DNA from: Streptococcus sp. S5
GTDB lineage: Bacteria > Bacillota > Bacilli > Lactobacillales > Streptococcaceae
Assembly (NCBI RefSeq): GCF_034134805.1
Contig: NZ_CP139419.1
Coordinates: 1,860,001 to 1,924,000, forward strand
Direction of reading: 5' to 3'
Length of the DNA: 64,000 nucleotides
In this document: positions 1-7,437 of the stretch, piece by piece
How positions within the stretch are numbered: position 1 is the first letter of the stretch
Layout: each line of letters begins with the position of its first letter
The notes under the pieces: generated by a model
The model's database searches: none
What the model saw: only the letters and a program-made list of their open reading frames with translations
Told to the model about the DNA's origin: nothing
Position numbers and translations under genes: made by a program

Positions 1-320
1 CCAACTTCTTTGGCCGCACGATCCAGTGCCTTAGCAAAGGGTACATAATCTGTCGCATTGGTTGCTGCACCGATAATAGAAATCGGAGTGACTGAAACCC
101 GCTTGTTGACAATAGGAATGCCGAGTTCCGCCGCAATCTCATCCCCAACAGCCACCAAATCTTTGGCCTTTGTCACAATCTTATTGTAGACTTTTTCTGC
201 CGCCTTTTCGATATCCGGATCAATACAATCGAGAAGCGAAATTCCCATGGTGATGGTCCGAACATCGAAGTTCTGCTCCTCAATCATGGCAATGGTTTCT
301 GTTACCTGTTTAATGTCCAT
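1..320 (-). CDS. UPF0210 / PFL family protein (DUF711), N-terminal part
   Basis: The gene runs off the left edge; about 106 N-terminal residues are visible, beginning [12 protein letters not shown]. The visible segment ([14 protein letters not shown] near residue 24, later [13 protein letters not shown]) matches the UPF0210/DUF711 family, whose full members are about 445 residues long and whose biochemical role is not established. It lies 18 bp downstream of an ACT-domain gene on the same strand. This pairing is common in streptococci and lactobacilli and suggests that the ACT protein senses a ligand for this partner. The start is the ATG at 320. The family call is firm; no function is claimed. 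Confidence 0.85.
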   Translation of the reverse strand, partial: MDIKQVTETIAMIEEQNFDVRTITMGISLLDCIDPDIEKAAEKVYNKIVTKAKDLVAVGDEIAAELGIPIVNKRVSVTPISIIGAATNATDYVPFAKALDRAAKEV

Positions 321-338
321 AAATTCTCAACCCCTATC

Positions 339-605
339 TTACAAATTGTGCATAGCATCAAAAATCGCTGCGCTTTGGATATTGATTTTTACATGAAGAG
401 ACTGACCGAATTCTTCCAACTCTGAACGGAGCTGTGTGAAATCTTTTTTCTCATCTGACGATACAACCGCCATCATGGTAAAGTATTCATCCAATACGGT
501 TTGAGAGATATCATCGATATTGAGTCCTAATTCTGCCACTTTCGTTGCAACACCCGCTACGATTCCTTTTTGGTCTTTTCCAACGACTGTAATAATTGCT
601 TTCAT
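339..605 (-). CDS. ACT domain-containing protein (UPF0237)
   Basis: An 88-residue protein made of a single ACT domain: it opens MKAIITVVGKDQKGIVAGV, the usual first strand and glycine-rich turn of ACT folds, and continues through VAELGLNIDDISQTV. Free-standing ACT domains bind small ligands such as amino acids and act as regulatory subunits. Length and sequence fit the UPF0237 family. It is first in a two-gene minus-strand operon with the UPF0210 gene 18 bp downstream. The domain is clearly visible; the ligand is unknown. Confidence 0.9.
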   Translation of the reverse strand: MKAIITVVGKDQKGIVAGVATKVAELGLNIDDISQTVLDEYFTMMAVVSSDEKKDFTQLRSELEEFGQSLHVKINIQSAAIFDAMHNL

Positions 606-710
606 TTCACTGCTCCATTCTATCTATTTGCTTCCATTGTAGCACAATCCCCTTAAAACCGCCCTTCTCAACTGGAAACGTTCGGATATTTTAAACGTGT
701 ATAAAAAAAT

Positions 711-889
711 AAAGAGGCTGGGACAAAAGTCCTAGCCTCTTTATTGTTTTTGGATTGTCGAGCAAGACGCAGTGGTTGAGTGGGCTCTACTACGCTGATT
801 TCATCAGCTTTTACAGCCCTACTCAACTGTGCGGAGGTGAGACGACGAAATCGAATTCTAACGAATTACCGATTTCTGTCCCACTCTCT
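711..889. repeat. ~180-bp MITE-like intergenic repeat, copy 1
   Basis: A 179-bp element that recurs at 29493-29670 with only scattered differences. Its ends are imperfect inverted repeats (AGAGGCTGGGACAAAAG against AGAGAGTGGGACAGAAAT). The left end folds into a strong hairpin (AAAGAGGCT...AGCCTCTTT) that could terminate transcription. It has no credible coding capacity and ends one base before the stop codon of the VanZ-RDD gene. It is probably a non-autonomous mobile repeat; the mobilising transposase is not identified. Confidence 0.7.
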
Positions 890-2011
890 CTATTTTGACG
901 ATTCAGTTTCATCCTTTATGATCTCTTTCTTCACGCGCACCGTACTCTCATACTCAGTCCCAGCTAGACGGTCGAAGGGAAAGCGACGATTGAGCAAGAC
1001 GATGGCAAGAGTGAGAATCAGGTACAATAAAACCACAAAGAAGAGCAATAAAATCATGGACAGGGTTAAGAGGGAATTGTCCGTCAAATCGCTATTCAAG
1101 AGCGAAATCAAATAGAACAACCCTTGAGGAATCAGATAGAAATAGCCCACTACCAGAATTCCCCGCCAGATGGTGCGAAGCCATTTTTGCTTGTCAAAAT
1201 GCAGGCGGAATTTCAACAAAGCCATTCCCAAGGTTTTGCCCCGCCACAAGGGAATCAAACCAAAATAAACAGCCAAAACCGCTACATAAGGAATCGTCTC
1301 TAAACGCTCGATTACCGCGTAAAGCAAGGATAGCATCACAAAGTCGATCAAGAAGGCAAGACCCGTCCGGAAACCAGATACTCTGGTTCCTACTCGGAAA
1401 GAATGTTCGTCAATTTCGTCTCGTGTCGGCAATAACCAAACCAGGAACCAACCAAGCAGATAACCCACTCCACCACCAGTGGTATTTTGAATAATATCAT
1501 CGACATCTGCTAGGCGGTAAGGACCCGGATATAGAAAGTAGAGACCTGATAACTGGGTCAGCTCCAAAAAGAGACTAAAGAGGGCTGTCAGGAGAATCGT
1601 TTTCTTAAAACCACACTTGAAATAATAGCGTAGATACATCCCAAAAGGAATCAACATCAGAACATTAAAGGCAGGCACATAAAAAGTTGGATGCTTAAGG
1701 GCTTGAATCCATGTACCAGTCTGCGCTAAATCAAAGGGGCTCTCCTGGAAAAAATCCACTACAAAAGCAAAGGGATGGAGATTGACCATTTCCGAGTAGT
1801 TAGTATGAATCTTACTTGGATCCGGCAGAGGCAAGATCACCAAGAGATAGACCGTCATCAAGTAAAGCATAAAAGAATAGAAAATCAGCACCCGCAGTTT
1901 ATTGACCGAACCATATTTTCGATAATTCAAAATCATGTAGGGCAAGGTCAGCAAAAATGCCAGGAAAGGAAAGAGCTGAACAGCCGCTTTAATAGTAGAG
2001 ATATACCCCAT
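890..2011 (-). CDS. VanZ-like / RDD family membrane protein
   Basis: A 373-residue polytopic membrane protein. The N-terminal ~190 residues resemble VanZ-like proteins, with several hydrophobic helices and the loop RLADVDDIIQNTTGGGVGYL near residues 167-186, characteristic of VanZ. The C-terminal part (about 210-350) resembles an RDD domain, with the Arg/Asp-containing helices FLIDFVMLSLLYAVIE and LWRGKTLGMALLKFRL. VanZ homologues have been linked to low-level glycopeptide and lipoglycopeptide tolerance, but this fusion is uncharacterised. The tail is charged. A hairpin terminator separates it from the rhomboid gene upstream. Confidence 0.85.
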   Translation of the reverse strand: MGYISTIKAAVQLFPFLAFLLTLPYMILNYRKYGSVNKLRVLIFYSFMLYLMTVYLLVILPLPDPSKIHTNYSEMVNLHPFAFVVDFFQESPFDLAQTGTWIQALKHPTFYVPAFNVLMLIPFGMYLRYYFKCGFKKTILLTALFSLFLELTQLSGLYFLYPGPYRLADVDDIIQNTTGGGVGYLLGWFLVWLLPTRDEIDEHSFRVGTRVSGFRTGLAFLIDFVMLSLLYAVIERLETIPYVAVLAVYFGLIPLWRGKTLGMALLKFRLHFDKQKWLRTIWRGILVVGYFYLIPQGLFYLISLLNSDLTDNSLLTLSMILLLFFVVLLYLILTLAIVLLNRRFPFDRLAGTEYESTVRVKKEIIKDETESSK

Positions 2012-2034
2012 TGTGTCTCCTTTTTTTCGTTATA

Positions 2035-2069
2035 AAATCACCCTTTGCACAATGACAAAAGGTGATTTC
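2035..2069 (-). terminator. Terminator downstream of the rhomboid gene
   Basis: Inverted repeat AAATCACC(CTTT)...(AAA)GGTGATTT lies between the two minus-strand genes. On the minus strand the stem is followed by a short T-rich run, as expected for a rho-independent terminator. Confidence 0.5.
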
Positions 2070-2155
2070 TTCATTGATATAGAATATTATACGGCCCGGT
2101 AGAAGAAGAGTCAAGGAAGTACGATGAAAACCTTACTGAGGAGCCGTCTTAATAG

Positions 2156-2746
2156 TTAGCTTCTCCCCTTCAAGATATTACTTCCGATAAAGACCAATAG
2201 ATAACTCACAATCCCTGAAAGATGTAATAGCGTTGAGATCCATCCGGTGATTACTGGTAAGAGCATGAGGCCAGATAGAAAAATTAAGAATAGATAAAAC
2301 CATTTTACGGTGAGTGAAAATTCTTTCCACATCTTTGGCAGGAGCAGGACTCCTCCGGTCACAAAGGCGTATCCTACAGCAGAGATCCCTGTTGCCTGAA
2401 TGTCCTGCTCCTGGGTTAAAAAGTGAAAAACGATGGAAGAGAGGACTGTCGCCGTCACAAAAACGATTAAGACTTGTCTGGAGTCTCTTTTTCTTTCTAG
2501 CAGTCCTCCGAAGGGAAGGATCATGAGTCCATTTAACAACAAATGGACCCATAAAAACCAGATAGGGGCTCCTTTACTACCGTGCATCAGGGTCCCACTG
2601 ACATATTGCCAACCATACACCGGCTTCGAATGAAAAGCCAATAGGTCATACATAGCATCCCCATAAAAGGAAGTTAATAGAGCAAGCAACAAACAGATTA
2701 GAGCTAAAGTACTGATAACAGGGGAGGTTGTGAGGATTCTTTTCAT
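2156..2746 (-). CDS. Rhomboid family intramembrane serine protease
   Basis: A 196-residue protein with about six hydrophobic segments. Rhomboid hallmarks are visible: HLLLNGLMILPFGGLLE near residues 68-84, a catalytic-serine motif GISAVGYA with Ser at about 122, and a helix containing His at about 175 (LLHLSGIV). Rhomboids cleave transmembrane helices of substrate proteins using a Ser-His dyad. It is shorter than GlpG and lacks any added cytosolic domain. A promoter with TATAAT lies upstream at about 2796-2801 (minus strand). The substrate is unknown. Confidence 0.85.
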   Translation of the reverse strand: MKRILTTSPVISTLALICLLLALLTSFYGDAMYDLLAFHSKPVYGWQYVSGTLMHGSKGAPIWFLWVHLLLNGLMILPFGGLLERKRDSRQVLIVFVTATVLSSIVFHFLTQEQDIQATGISAVGYAFVTGGVLLLPKMWKEFSLTVKWFYLFLIFLSGLMLLPVITGWISTLLHLSGIVSYLLVFIGSNILKGRS

Positions 2747-2950
2747 ATTTATCTTCTCTTTTTCAAAAACAGCGTTACGATGTCTCCATTCACGACCATT
2801 ATACCATTTATTTCATTGGAGACAGAAAAGTTTTTGCTTCTTTCGTTTCAAATCTTTGCTGGAAAAACGAAATATCGTGACTTATTAGTCGCTCGCTATT
2901 TGCCATCAGATCAAACGTCGATCCTGCTTTCAGAATACCGTAGCAAAAAT

Positions 2951-2979
2951 TTGACTTTCCATTTTAAAAAGAATATACT
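2951..2979 (+). promoter_or_regulatory. Sigma-A promoter for the CsbD-like gene
   Basis: TTGACT, a 17-bp spacer and TATACT, placed about 90 bp before the CsbD-like gene. It is the only convincing signal in the AT-rich 2747-3069 gap apart from the rhomboid promoter. Confidence 0.7.
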
Positions 2980-3069
2980 TATTCTAATCTGAGACAAATA
3001 TTTTTTATTTTTTTAAATCAACAGTATTGCATTCAGAGAAAAAACTACTAACTTCATGGAGGTGACGCT

Positions 3070-3273
3070 ATGTCATTAGAAGAAAAATTGAACCAAGCAA
3101 AAGGTTCTGTTAAAGAAGGCCTTGGTAAATTAACCGGTGATACAAAAACAGAAGCTGAAGGCACTGCTGAAAAAGTTGCTTCAAAAGCAAAAGAAGTTGC
3201 TGAAGATGCAAAAGAAGCTGTTGAAGGAGCTATCAAGGGCGTTAAAAATATCTTTCATAAAGACGACAAATAG
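3070..3273 (+). CDS. CsbD family stress-response protein
   Basis: A 67-residue, highly charged, Lys/Ala/Glu-rich protein starting [20 protein letters not shown]. The segment [14 protein letters not shown] is the CsbD signature seen in small general-stress proteins. The helix from residue 20 to 60 (repeated AE/AK) resembles LEA-like helices. A GGAGGTGAC ribosome binding site sits directly before the ATG, a consensus promoter lies upstream and a terminator follows, so it is monocistronic. Its molecular role is not known in any organism; cytosolic location is inferred from the lack of a signal peptide. Confidence 0.85.
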   Translation: MSLEEKLNQAKGSVKEGLGKLTGDTKTEAEGTAEKVASKAKEVAEDAKEAVEGAIKGVKNIFHKDDK

Positions 3274-3289
3274 TCTTTAACATCCTAGA

Positions 3290-3343
3290 CCCACTCTATT
3301 TTCTACAGTCATGTTTGACTGTGAAAGATAGGGTGGGTTTTTG
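3290..3343 (+). terminator. Terminator after the CsbD-like gene
   Basis: Long imperfect hairpin with ACCCAC and CTAT pairing to ATAG and GTGGGT, an inner ACAGTC/GACTGT stem, then a T-run. Confidence 0.75.
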
Positions 3344-3370
3344 TTTATCTTTCATTTAGTTTGGGTGTAG

Positions 3371-3390
3371 AAAAAACACCCCGAAGGGTG
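3371..3390 (-). terminator. Terminator of the XRE-PspC-DUF3169 operon
   Basis: On the minus strand CACCC-TTCG-GGGTG is followed by TTTTTT, a textbook rho-independent terminator, 168 bp beyond the DUF3169 stop codon. The stretch between it and that gene shows nothing else. Confidence 0.75.
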
Positions 3391-3557
3391 CTCATTGTAA
3401 TGATTAGCATTCTTTTAAAAGAACGTTTACTAAAGCTACTTTACAAACTTTTTAGAATTTTGTGTTTAGCTCTATCTTGGAATGAGATTTATTTTGATTG
3501 ATTCATTCCTTTCAACATCGTCACCTACATTTGCGACACGATTCATAGAAACCCCTG

Positions 3558-4259
3558 TTATTTAAAGTAACGTTTTGTTTTTCCTAATTGTGCAATATTG
3601 ATATAGAGATGGATGACAGAAGTTATAAGGGCAGCAACTAACTGTACTTCTCCAAGAATAATGGATAGGGCAAACAAGATGATATAGACAGATGGTAAGA
3701 TTAGCTGATTGAGTTTGAACAAGATTAAATAAGCCTCTACCATTTCCGCTTGTTTCTCTCCCTCGTCATAGGTTTCTAGATAATCTAATACCTCTTTTGG
3801 TGTGGCTAAAATAGAGAGTTGGTAATTACGAATTTTGCTCGTTGTTTTGATGCAGAAACTTCCAACAAGAATGGTTAATACTGCTAAGAGAAAAGCTGAT
3901 ATCGGTAAATCGTGGCTAGGCAACACTGTAAGCAAGCTAAAAAGCATACTAACTTGCAAAACATTGTAAGCAACTGTCCCATAATCTAGAGAGCGATACA
4001 TCTTAATATAAGCTAGCTCGTTTAATTCATCATCTTCTTCTGCTAGGTAGCTAGCATAAACTTTCCTACTATTCATGATAAAATAGAGAGCTACTATTGT
4101 CGATAGTATTCCCAGATAGAAAAAGATGGTCGTCAAAATAAACTGTACTTGCTCTTGAGAAATGTTTAAATGAAGATTCGTAAAGGTAGCACCAAACATT
4201 CCGATTAAACCACCCAACAATAAACTTCCTAACAATAGTAATAAATGTTTCTTTTTCAT
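3558..4259 (-). CDS. DUF3169 family membrane protein
   Basis: A 233-residue protein with six or so hydrophobic segments and a short charged loop (YLAEEDDELNELAYIKMYRSL near residues 70-90). This arrangement fits the DUF3169 family, which in Firmicutes usually sits behind a small XRE regulator. It is the last gene of the minus-strand operon XRE, small membrane protein, PspC, DUF3169. Function is unknown; the operon context suggests an envelope-related stress unit. Confidence 0.75.
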   Translation of the reverse strand: MKKKHLLLLLGSLLLGGLIGMFGATFTNLHLNISQEQVQFILTTIFFYLGILSTIVALYFIMNSRKVYASYLAEEDDELNELAYIKMYRSLDYGTVAYNVLQVSMLFSLLTVLPSHDLPISAFLLAVLTILVGSFCIKTTSKIRNYQLSILATPKEVLDYLETYDEGEKQAEMVEAYLILFKLNQLILPSVYIILFALSIILGEVQLVAALITSVIHLYINIAQLGKTKRYFK

Positions 4260-4273
4260 TTTCTATCTTCTTT

Positions 4274-4624
4274 CTAAAATAAACCTAGCAGTCCTTGAAC
4301 CAGAGCATGCCCAAATCCAAAAGTAGCCGTTAAAACTTGATCACCAAAACTATTCAGGAGAATGGAAACTAGATAGAAAAATAGAATCTTGTACCCTGAT
4401 TTTTTGATGACTACTTCAAGAGATTCATTTCCCATCCAGCCAGCTAAAAAAGCATAACTTATCACTGTGAGAAGACTAATTTCTATCGAAGATAGAAAAA
4501 GCAAAACGGCTAATGCACGAATCATCAGAGGGTCTACATTGAAATAACGGGCGATACCGGCACAAACCCCTGCAATTTCTTTATGTTCGGTATCTACTTG
4601 AAAATCTGCCAAAAACTCTTTCAT
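4274..4624 (-). CDS. PspC domain-containing protein
   Basis: A 116-residue protein. The PspC domain is visible at residues 12-60 (EIAGVCAGIARYFNVDP followed by a hydrophobic helix), and a second hydrophobic segment lies near residues 80-100. PspC domains are membrane-embedded stress-sensing modules related to the phage-shock protein family and, in Firmicutes, to LiaI/LiaF-like systems. It is cotranscribed with a small membrane protein and an XRE regulator (gaps of about 13 bp). Domain call is firm; the stress sensed is inferred only. Confidence 0.85.
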   Translation of the reverse strand: MKEFLADFQVDTEHKEIAGVCAGIARYFNVDPLMIRALAVLLFLSSIEISLLTVISYAFLAGWMGNESLEVVIKKSGYKILFFYLVSILLNSFGDQVLTATFGFGHALVQGLLGLF

Positions 4625-4637
4625 AATCTTACTCCTT

Positions 4638-4820
4638 TTATACTCTTTCTTTTACTTTCTTTTCTATCCGCTCAAATACTAAACTAAAAATCAAGCCACT
4701 CCAGAAAAAATAATTACTGTCTAAAATGTGAAACCATCCCATCAAGGTCCCGATCATCATCGAAACATTTGCTATAAAGGCAATGATACAAAGATAATAA
4801 ATTACTCTATATTTGTTCAT
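4638..4820 (-). CDS. Small two-helix membrane protein
   Basis: Sixty residues with two predicted membrane helices (YLCIIAFIANVSMMIGTLMG and YFFWSGLIFSLVF) and a basic tail. Its start overlaps the stop of the XRE gene by 4 bp, so it is translationally coupled. No named family was recognised. Such proteins are regular partners of XRE/DUF3169 operons. Confidence 0.65.
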   Translation of the reverse strand: MNKYRVIYYLCIIAFIANVSMMIGTLMGWFHILDSNYFFWSGLIFSLVFERIEKKVKERV

Positions 4821-5026
4821 GATTCTTCCTCCTCTAAGCGAAATACCGACTCTACTGGCTCATGAAATATCTGAGAGATTTTCAAGGCGATAATAATAGA
4901 GGGGGTATACTCATCACGCTCTAGCAAACTAATGGTCTGCCTAGATATACCTGCTAGCTTTGCAAGCTCGGTTTGGTTTAAACCATCACGAGCGCGAAGC
5001 TCTTTTAAACGATTTTTTAGCTTCAT
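4817..5026 (-). CDS. XRE-family helix-turn-helix regulator
   Basis: About 69 residues consisting almost entirely of one HTH_3 domain: MKLKNRLKELRARDGLNQ, then TELAKLAGISRQTISLLERD as the recognition helix pair. This is the YozG-like subgroup. It is first in an operon of membrane proteins and probably autoregulates it. The start chosen is the ATG giving the family-typical N terminus; ATGs at 5041 and 5035 are possible and no strong ribosome binding site decides between them. Confidence 0.8.
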   Translation of the reverse strand: MKLKNRLKELRARDGLNQTELAKLAGISRQTISLLERDEYTPSIIIALKISQIFHEPVESVFRLEEEES

Positions 5027-5044
5027 ATTTACCATTGTCATCAA

Positions 5045-5369
5045 ACTCAGCCACTTGGCTTAGATATCCCAAAAATGGTAGAATCTGATTTTTCCTCCTT
5101 TGTTATTATATAAGATATTATTACCGATATCCTCATAGTTTCTCCGTTCAAAGTCTTATTTCTTTAACTTGATCACATTGTAACATATCTTTTTATTTTT
5201 GACAATGATAATAATCAAAAATATCATTATTTTTGTCATTTTGTAAATGATTTAGGTCAAAACTCTTATCCTGAATAAGAATTGATTTGATATTTTTCTA
5301 AATAGAGATGAAATGGATACTTGAAATCAAAAAAATAACGGGGTCAACTTTGTATTTTTGAAACAAAAA
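5045..5369. other. Non-coding AT-rich stretch with imperfect inverted repeats
   Basis: No gene is seen. It contains the upstream region of the XRE operon, an imperfect palindrome at 5199-5236 (GACAA...TTGTC around ATAAT/ATTAT) and, from about 5338, roughly 30 bp (GGGGTCAACTTTG and following) nearly identical to sequence just after the integrase stub at 12631. That tail suggests an element end that has lost its integrase. The gap between 5476 and 5639 shows nothing recognisable. Confidence 0.5.
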
Positions 5370-5399
5370 AGACATCCAAGAGAATACTCTTGAATGTCT
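5370..5399 (-). terminator. Terminator linked to the rpsI-tail copy A
   Basis: AGACAT-C-CAAGAG-AATA-CTCTTG-A-ATGTCT, a near-perfect hairpin, almost identical to the one at 12661-12690. It would end transcription of an rpsI gene placed to its right and is part of the mobile-element end. Confidence 0.7.
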
Positions 5400-5401
5400 G
5401 T

Positions 5402-5475
5402 AAACGTTGATAGTATCGTGTTGATTAACGTTTTGAGAATTGTGATGCTTTACGAGCTTTCTTAAGACCTGGTTT
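5402..5475 (-). repeat. rpsI 3'-end duplication A (att-like site)
   Basis: A 74-bp near-identical copy of 42301-42374. On the minus strand it encodes the last 16 residues of ribosomal protein S9 ([16 protein letters not shown], stop 5425-5427), then diverges immediately. It differs from the intact gene copy at two positions in the downstream portion. This is the signature of site-specific integration into the rpsI 3' end; it is the leftmost such copy seen. Confidence 0.8.
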
Positions 5476-5639
5476 GGAAAGTATGGATTTCAGTTGGACT
5501 AAAAACAGCGTAATATCAAGGATTTTCTGAACAATATCTACTTTTTAATTTCATAAAATCTGAATCAATATTTTTAAAATAGGGAATAGTTTAGGTCTCT
5601 AAGCATTAAAATAATACACCTAACTTTGGTCACCGTTTT

Positions 5640-5987
5640 TTAGTTATTCACTCTTTTTTCGGATAGTGTTTTTAAAGTTATGATGTAAAATGCCGCAATT
5701 AAAACACTATACATCATAATCGGAGGATAGAGAATTAAGGACAGAATCAATCCCACTCCTTTAATTATTAGGTCAGGTATCAATAACTTCCTATATTGTG
5801 CGGTAGCTTCAAGTAATTCTTTCTGATCTATATTGGGTTTATCAATTACTTTATGTAAAAACCAGTTTGCTACCGTTGAAACAATAACGATCAGTCCATA
5901 AAAGAGCTGTGCCGTATGATTCATGAAATGACTACTAACTATTCCAGTAGCATAGGGCATAAATGAAACAAAAAATAAAAGATACAA
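5640..5987 (-). pseudogene. TMEM175-like (DUF1211) protein, C-terminal remnant
   Basis: A 115-codon open frame with a TTG as its only start and no good ribosome binding site. The residues (LLFFVSFMPYATGIVSSH, then two hydrophobic helices) match the C-terminal half of bacterial TMEM175-type potassium channels, normally about 200 residues long. The N-terminal half, with its conserved RxxxFSD motif, is absent. It is judged a truncated gene in the decayed element. Confidence 0.55.
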
Positions 5988-6173
5988 ATTCTTTCAAATT
6001 CCTCCCTTTTCAACTTGGCTAACTTGACCTGCATTACCTAGGTCGCTTTGCTTTAAATTATACTTTTTTCTTAAACATTTGCTACGAGCAGGTCTTTCTT
6101 GTGAGTAATTTTCATCAAAAAATTTCATAGATAAGTCCTATATATAATCATGGAAAAGTAGTAAAAATAGTTG

Positions 6174-6512
6174 TTATCCTAGTTGATTAAAAAAATCTCT
6201 GATTTCCTCATCTTTTATAAAATAATATATAATTTTCCCCTCTCTTCTAGTATCCAAGATGTTTTGATTGGCTAGTTTACGAAGATGGTGGGAGGCAGAT
6301 GCCATACTGAGATTTAGTAAACAGGCTATATCACAGACACAGAGTTCTTCAACAGCAAGGAGATAAAAGATGATATTTATCTGTTTATTATCGGTAAATT
6401 TTGATAAAATGCGAAGTGATTTTTGGACTTTTTCCTTTTCAAGGTAGTTCGTTGCGGTTGTAACATTTTGTTGATTAATAACATCCACTTGACAGATACT
6501 ATCTTTTTTCAT
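6174..6512 (-). CDS. cadC: CadC/CadX-type ArsR-SmtB metal-responsive repressor
   Basis: A 112-residue winged-helix repressor starting MKKDSICQVDVINQQ, typical of CadC/CadX N termini. The alpha-3 metal-binding motif ELCVCDIA and the recognition helix SMASASHHLRKLANQNIL are visible, and the wing is TRREGKIIYYFIKD. Such proteins release their operator when Cd(II), Pb(II) or Zn(II) binds. The start was chosen at the ATG behind AGGAGAAAAAATT. It lies 11 bp after cadD on the same strand, so both share the promoter containing the palindrome at 7149. Confidence 0.9.
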   Translation of the reverse strand: MKKDSICQVDVINQQNVTTATNYLEKEKVQKSLRILSKFTDNKQINIIFYLLAVEELCVCDIACLLNLSMASASHHLRKLANQNILDTRREGKIIYYFIKDEEIRDFFNQLG

Positions 6513-6523
6513 AATTTTTTCTC

Positions 6524-7138
6524 CTAGCCTAACACAGCCCATAGCATGTCAAAGCTGTTGTTTTCAATCAGGATATACATCCCCAATCCTAAATAGACAA
6601 CGGCAATAAACCATCTGCTATATTTTTCCAAAGTTTCTCCAACAGAAGGGACTTGTGCTAATTTTTGGGCAGAAAAAACCAAGAGATAAATCATGACTAG
6701 AAAAGTAAGTAAAGTCACTATCAAATTCGCTAAATTTAAGGTGGTAAAATATGGGACAAAGACACCAATATTGTCAGCGCCACAACTTGCAAAAGTAATC
6801 ATAGCGACTAGAAAAATCAGGTTTTTATTGTCTTTTCGCAAACCATCTTTTGCAATAGCTTCTCCATCAGAATCTCCTAAAAGCAAAACTTTGAGGCCTA
6901 GGAAAATTGGAATCAAACCGAGTAAACCTAAAATCTCTTTACTAGGAATATAATTCAAGACAAATGCAAAAAGCAAACTTAGGAATATTAGACTAACAGA
7001 GCCTAGAAATTGTCCTAAATAGATGTTAATGATGTCCTTTCTGCTTTTTCTTTTGGCAAAAAATAACATTAGGATAATAAGTAAGTCTACGGCTGTCCCA
7101 GAATACAGGATTATTGAAGTAACAACATTTTGAACCAT
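6524..7138 (-). CDS. cadD: CadD family cadmium resistance transporter
   Basis: A 204-residue membrane protein with about six hydrophobic helices, starting MVQNVVTSIILYSGTAVD. The motif FASCGADNIGVFVPYF near residue 117 is the CadD signature, and FLGLKVLLLG is also typical. CadD-type transporters give low-level cadmium resistance, probably by efflux. The start is the ATG behind GAGGTGC. It is the first gene of a cadD-cadC operon, an arrangement known from staphylococcal plasmids and streptococcal elements. Confidence 0.9.
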   Translation of the reverse strand: MVQNVVTSIILYSGTAVDLLIILMLFFAKRKSRKDIINIYLGQFLGSVSLIFLSLLFAFVLNYIPSKEILGLLGLIPIFLGLKVLLLGDSDGEAIAKDGLRKDNKNLIFLVAMITFASCGADNIGVFVPYFTTLNLANLIVTLLTFLVMIYLLVFSAQKLAQVPSVGETLEKYSRWFIAVVYLGLGMYILIENNSFDMLWAVLG

Positions 7139-7148
7139 AAAGCACCTC

Positions 7149-7168
7149 ATTCAAATATATTTTTGAAT
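7149..7168 (-). promoter_or_regulatory. CadC operator
   Basis: Palindrome ATTCAAATATATTTTTGAAT directly upstream of cadD. It fits the TCAAAnA...TnTTTGA operators bound by CadC/CzrA-type repressors. Confidence 0.7.
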
Positions 7169-7308
7169 GTATTTTAACATTAAACTTTGTAGATGTCAAC
7201 TTAAAATCCACCAATTAATAATTGCATGTCAATATTTGTATTGTGAAACTAGTTTCAGAAATATATAGTCTTAAAGTATGTCCACTGCCAATGGTTTTTT
7301 CAATATTT

Positions 7309-7380
7309 AAAAGGAGAGAACCAATTTGGTCCTCTCCAGGGTATAATTTTCCACCAACCCACTACAGTTGACAAAGAGCC
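7309..7380. mobile_element. ISL3-family terminal remnant
   Basis: About 70 bp with the reverse-complement relation to 19767-19842. It ends in the inverted-repeat-like sequence CCCACTACAGTTGACAAAGA, which I recall as the ISL3/IS1167 type terminus. No transposase remains. It appears to be a leftover of an IS end between cadD and the P-type ATPase. Confidence 0.5.
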
Positions 7381-7437
7381 GTTATTCTCAAATGAGACAA
7401 CTCCTTTTAGTTTTTATAACCTCAGCTTCTCGGTCTC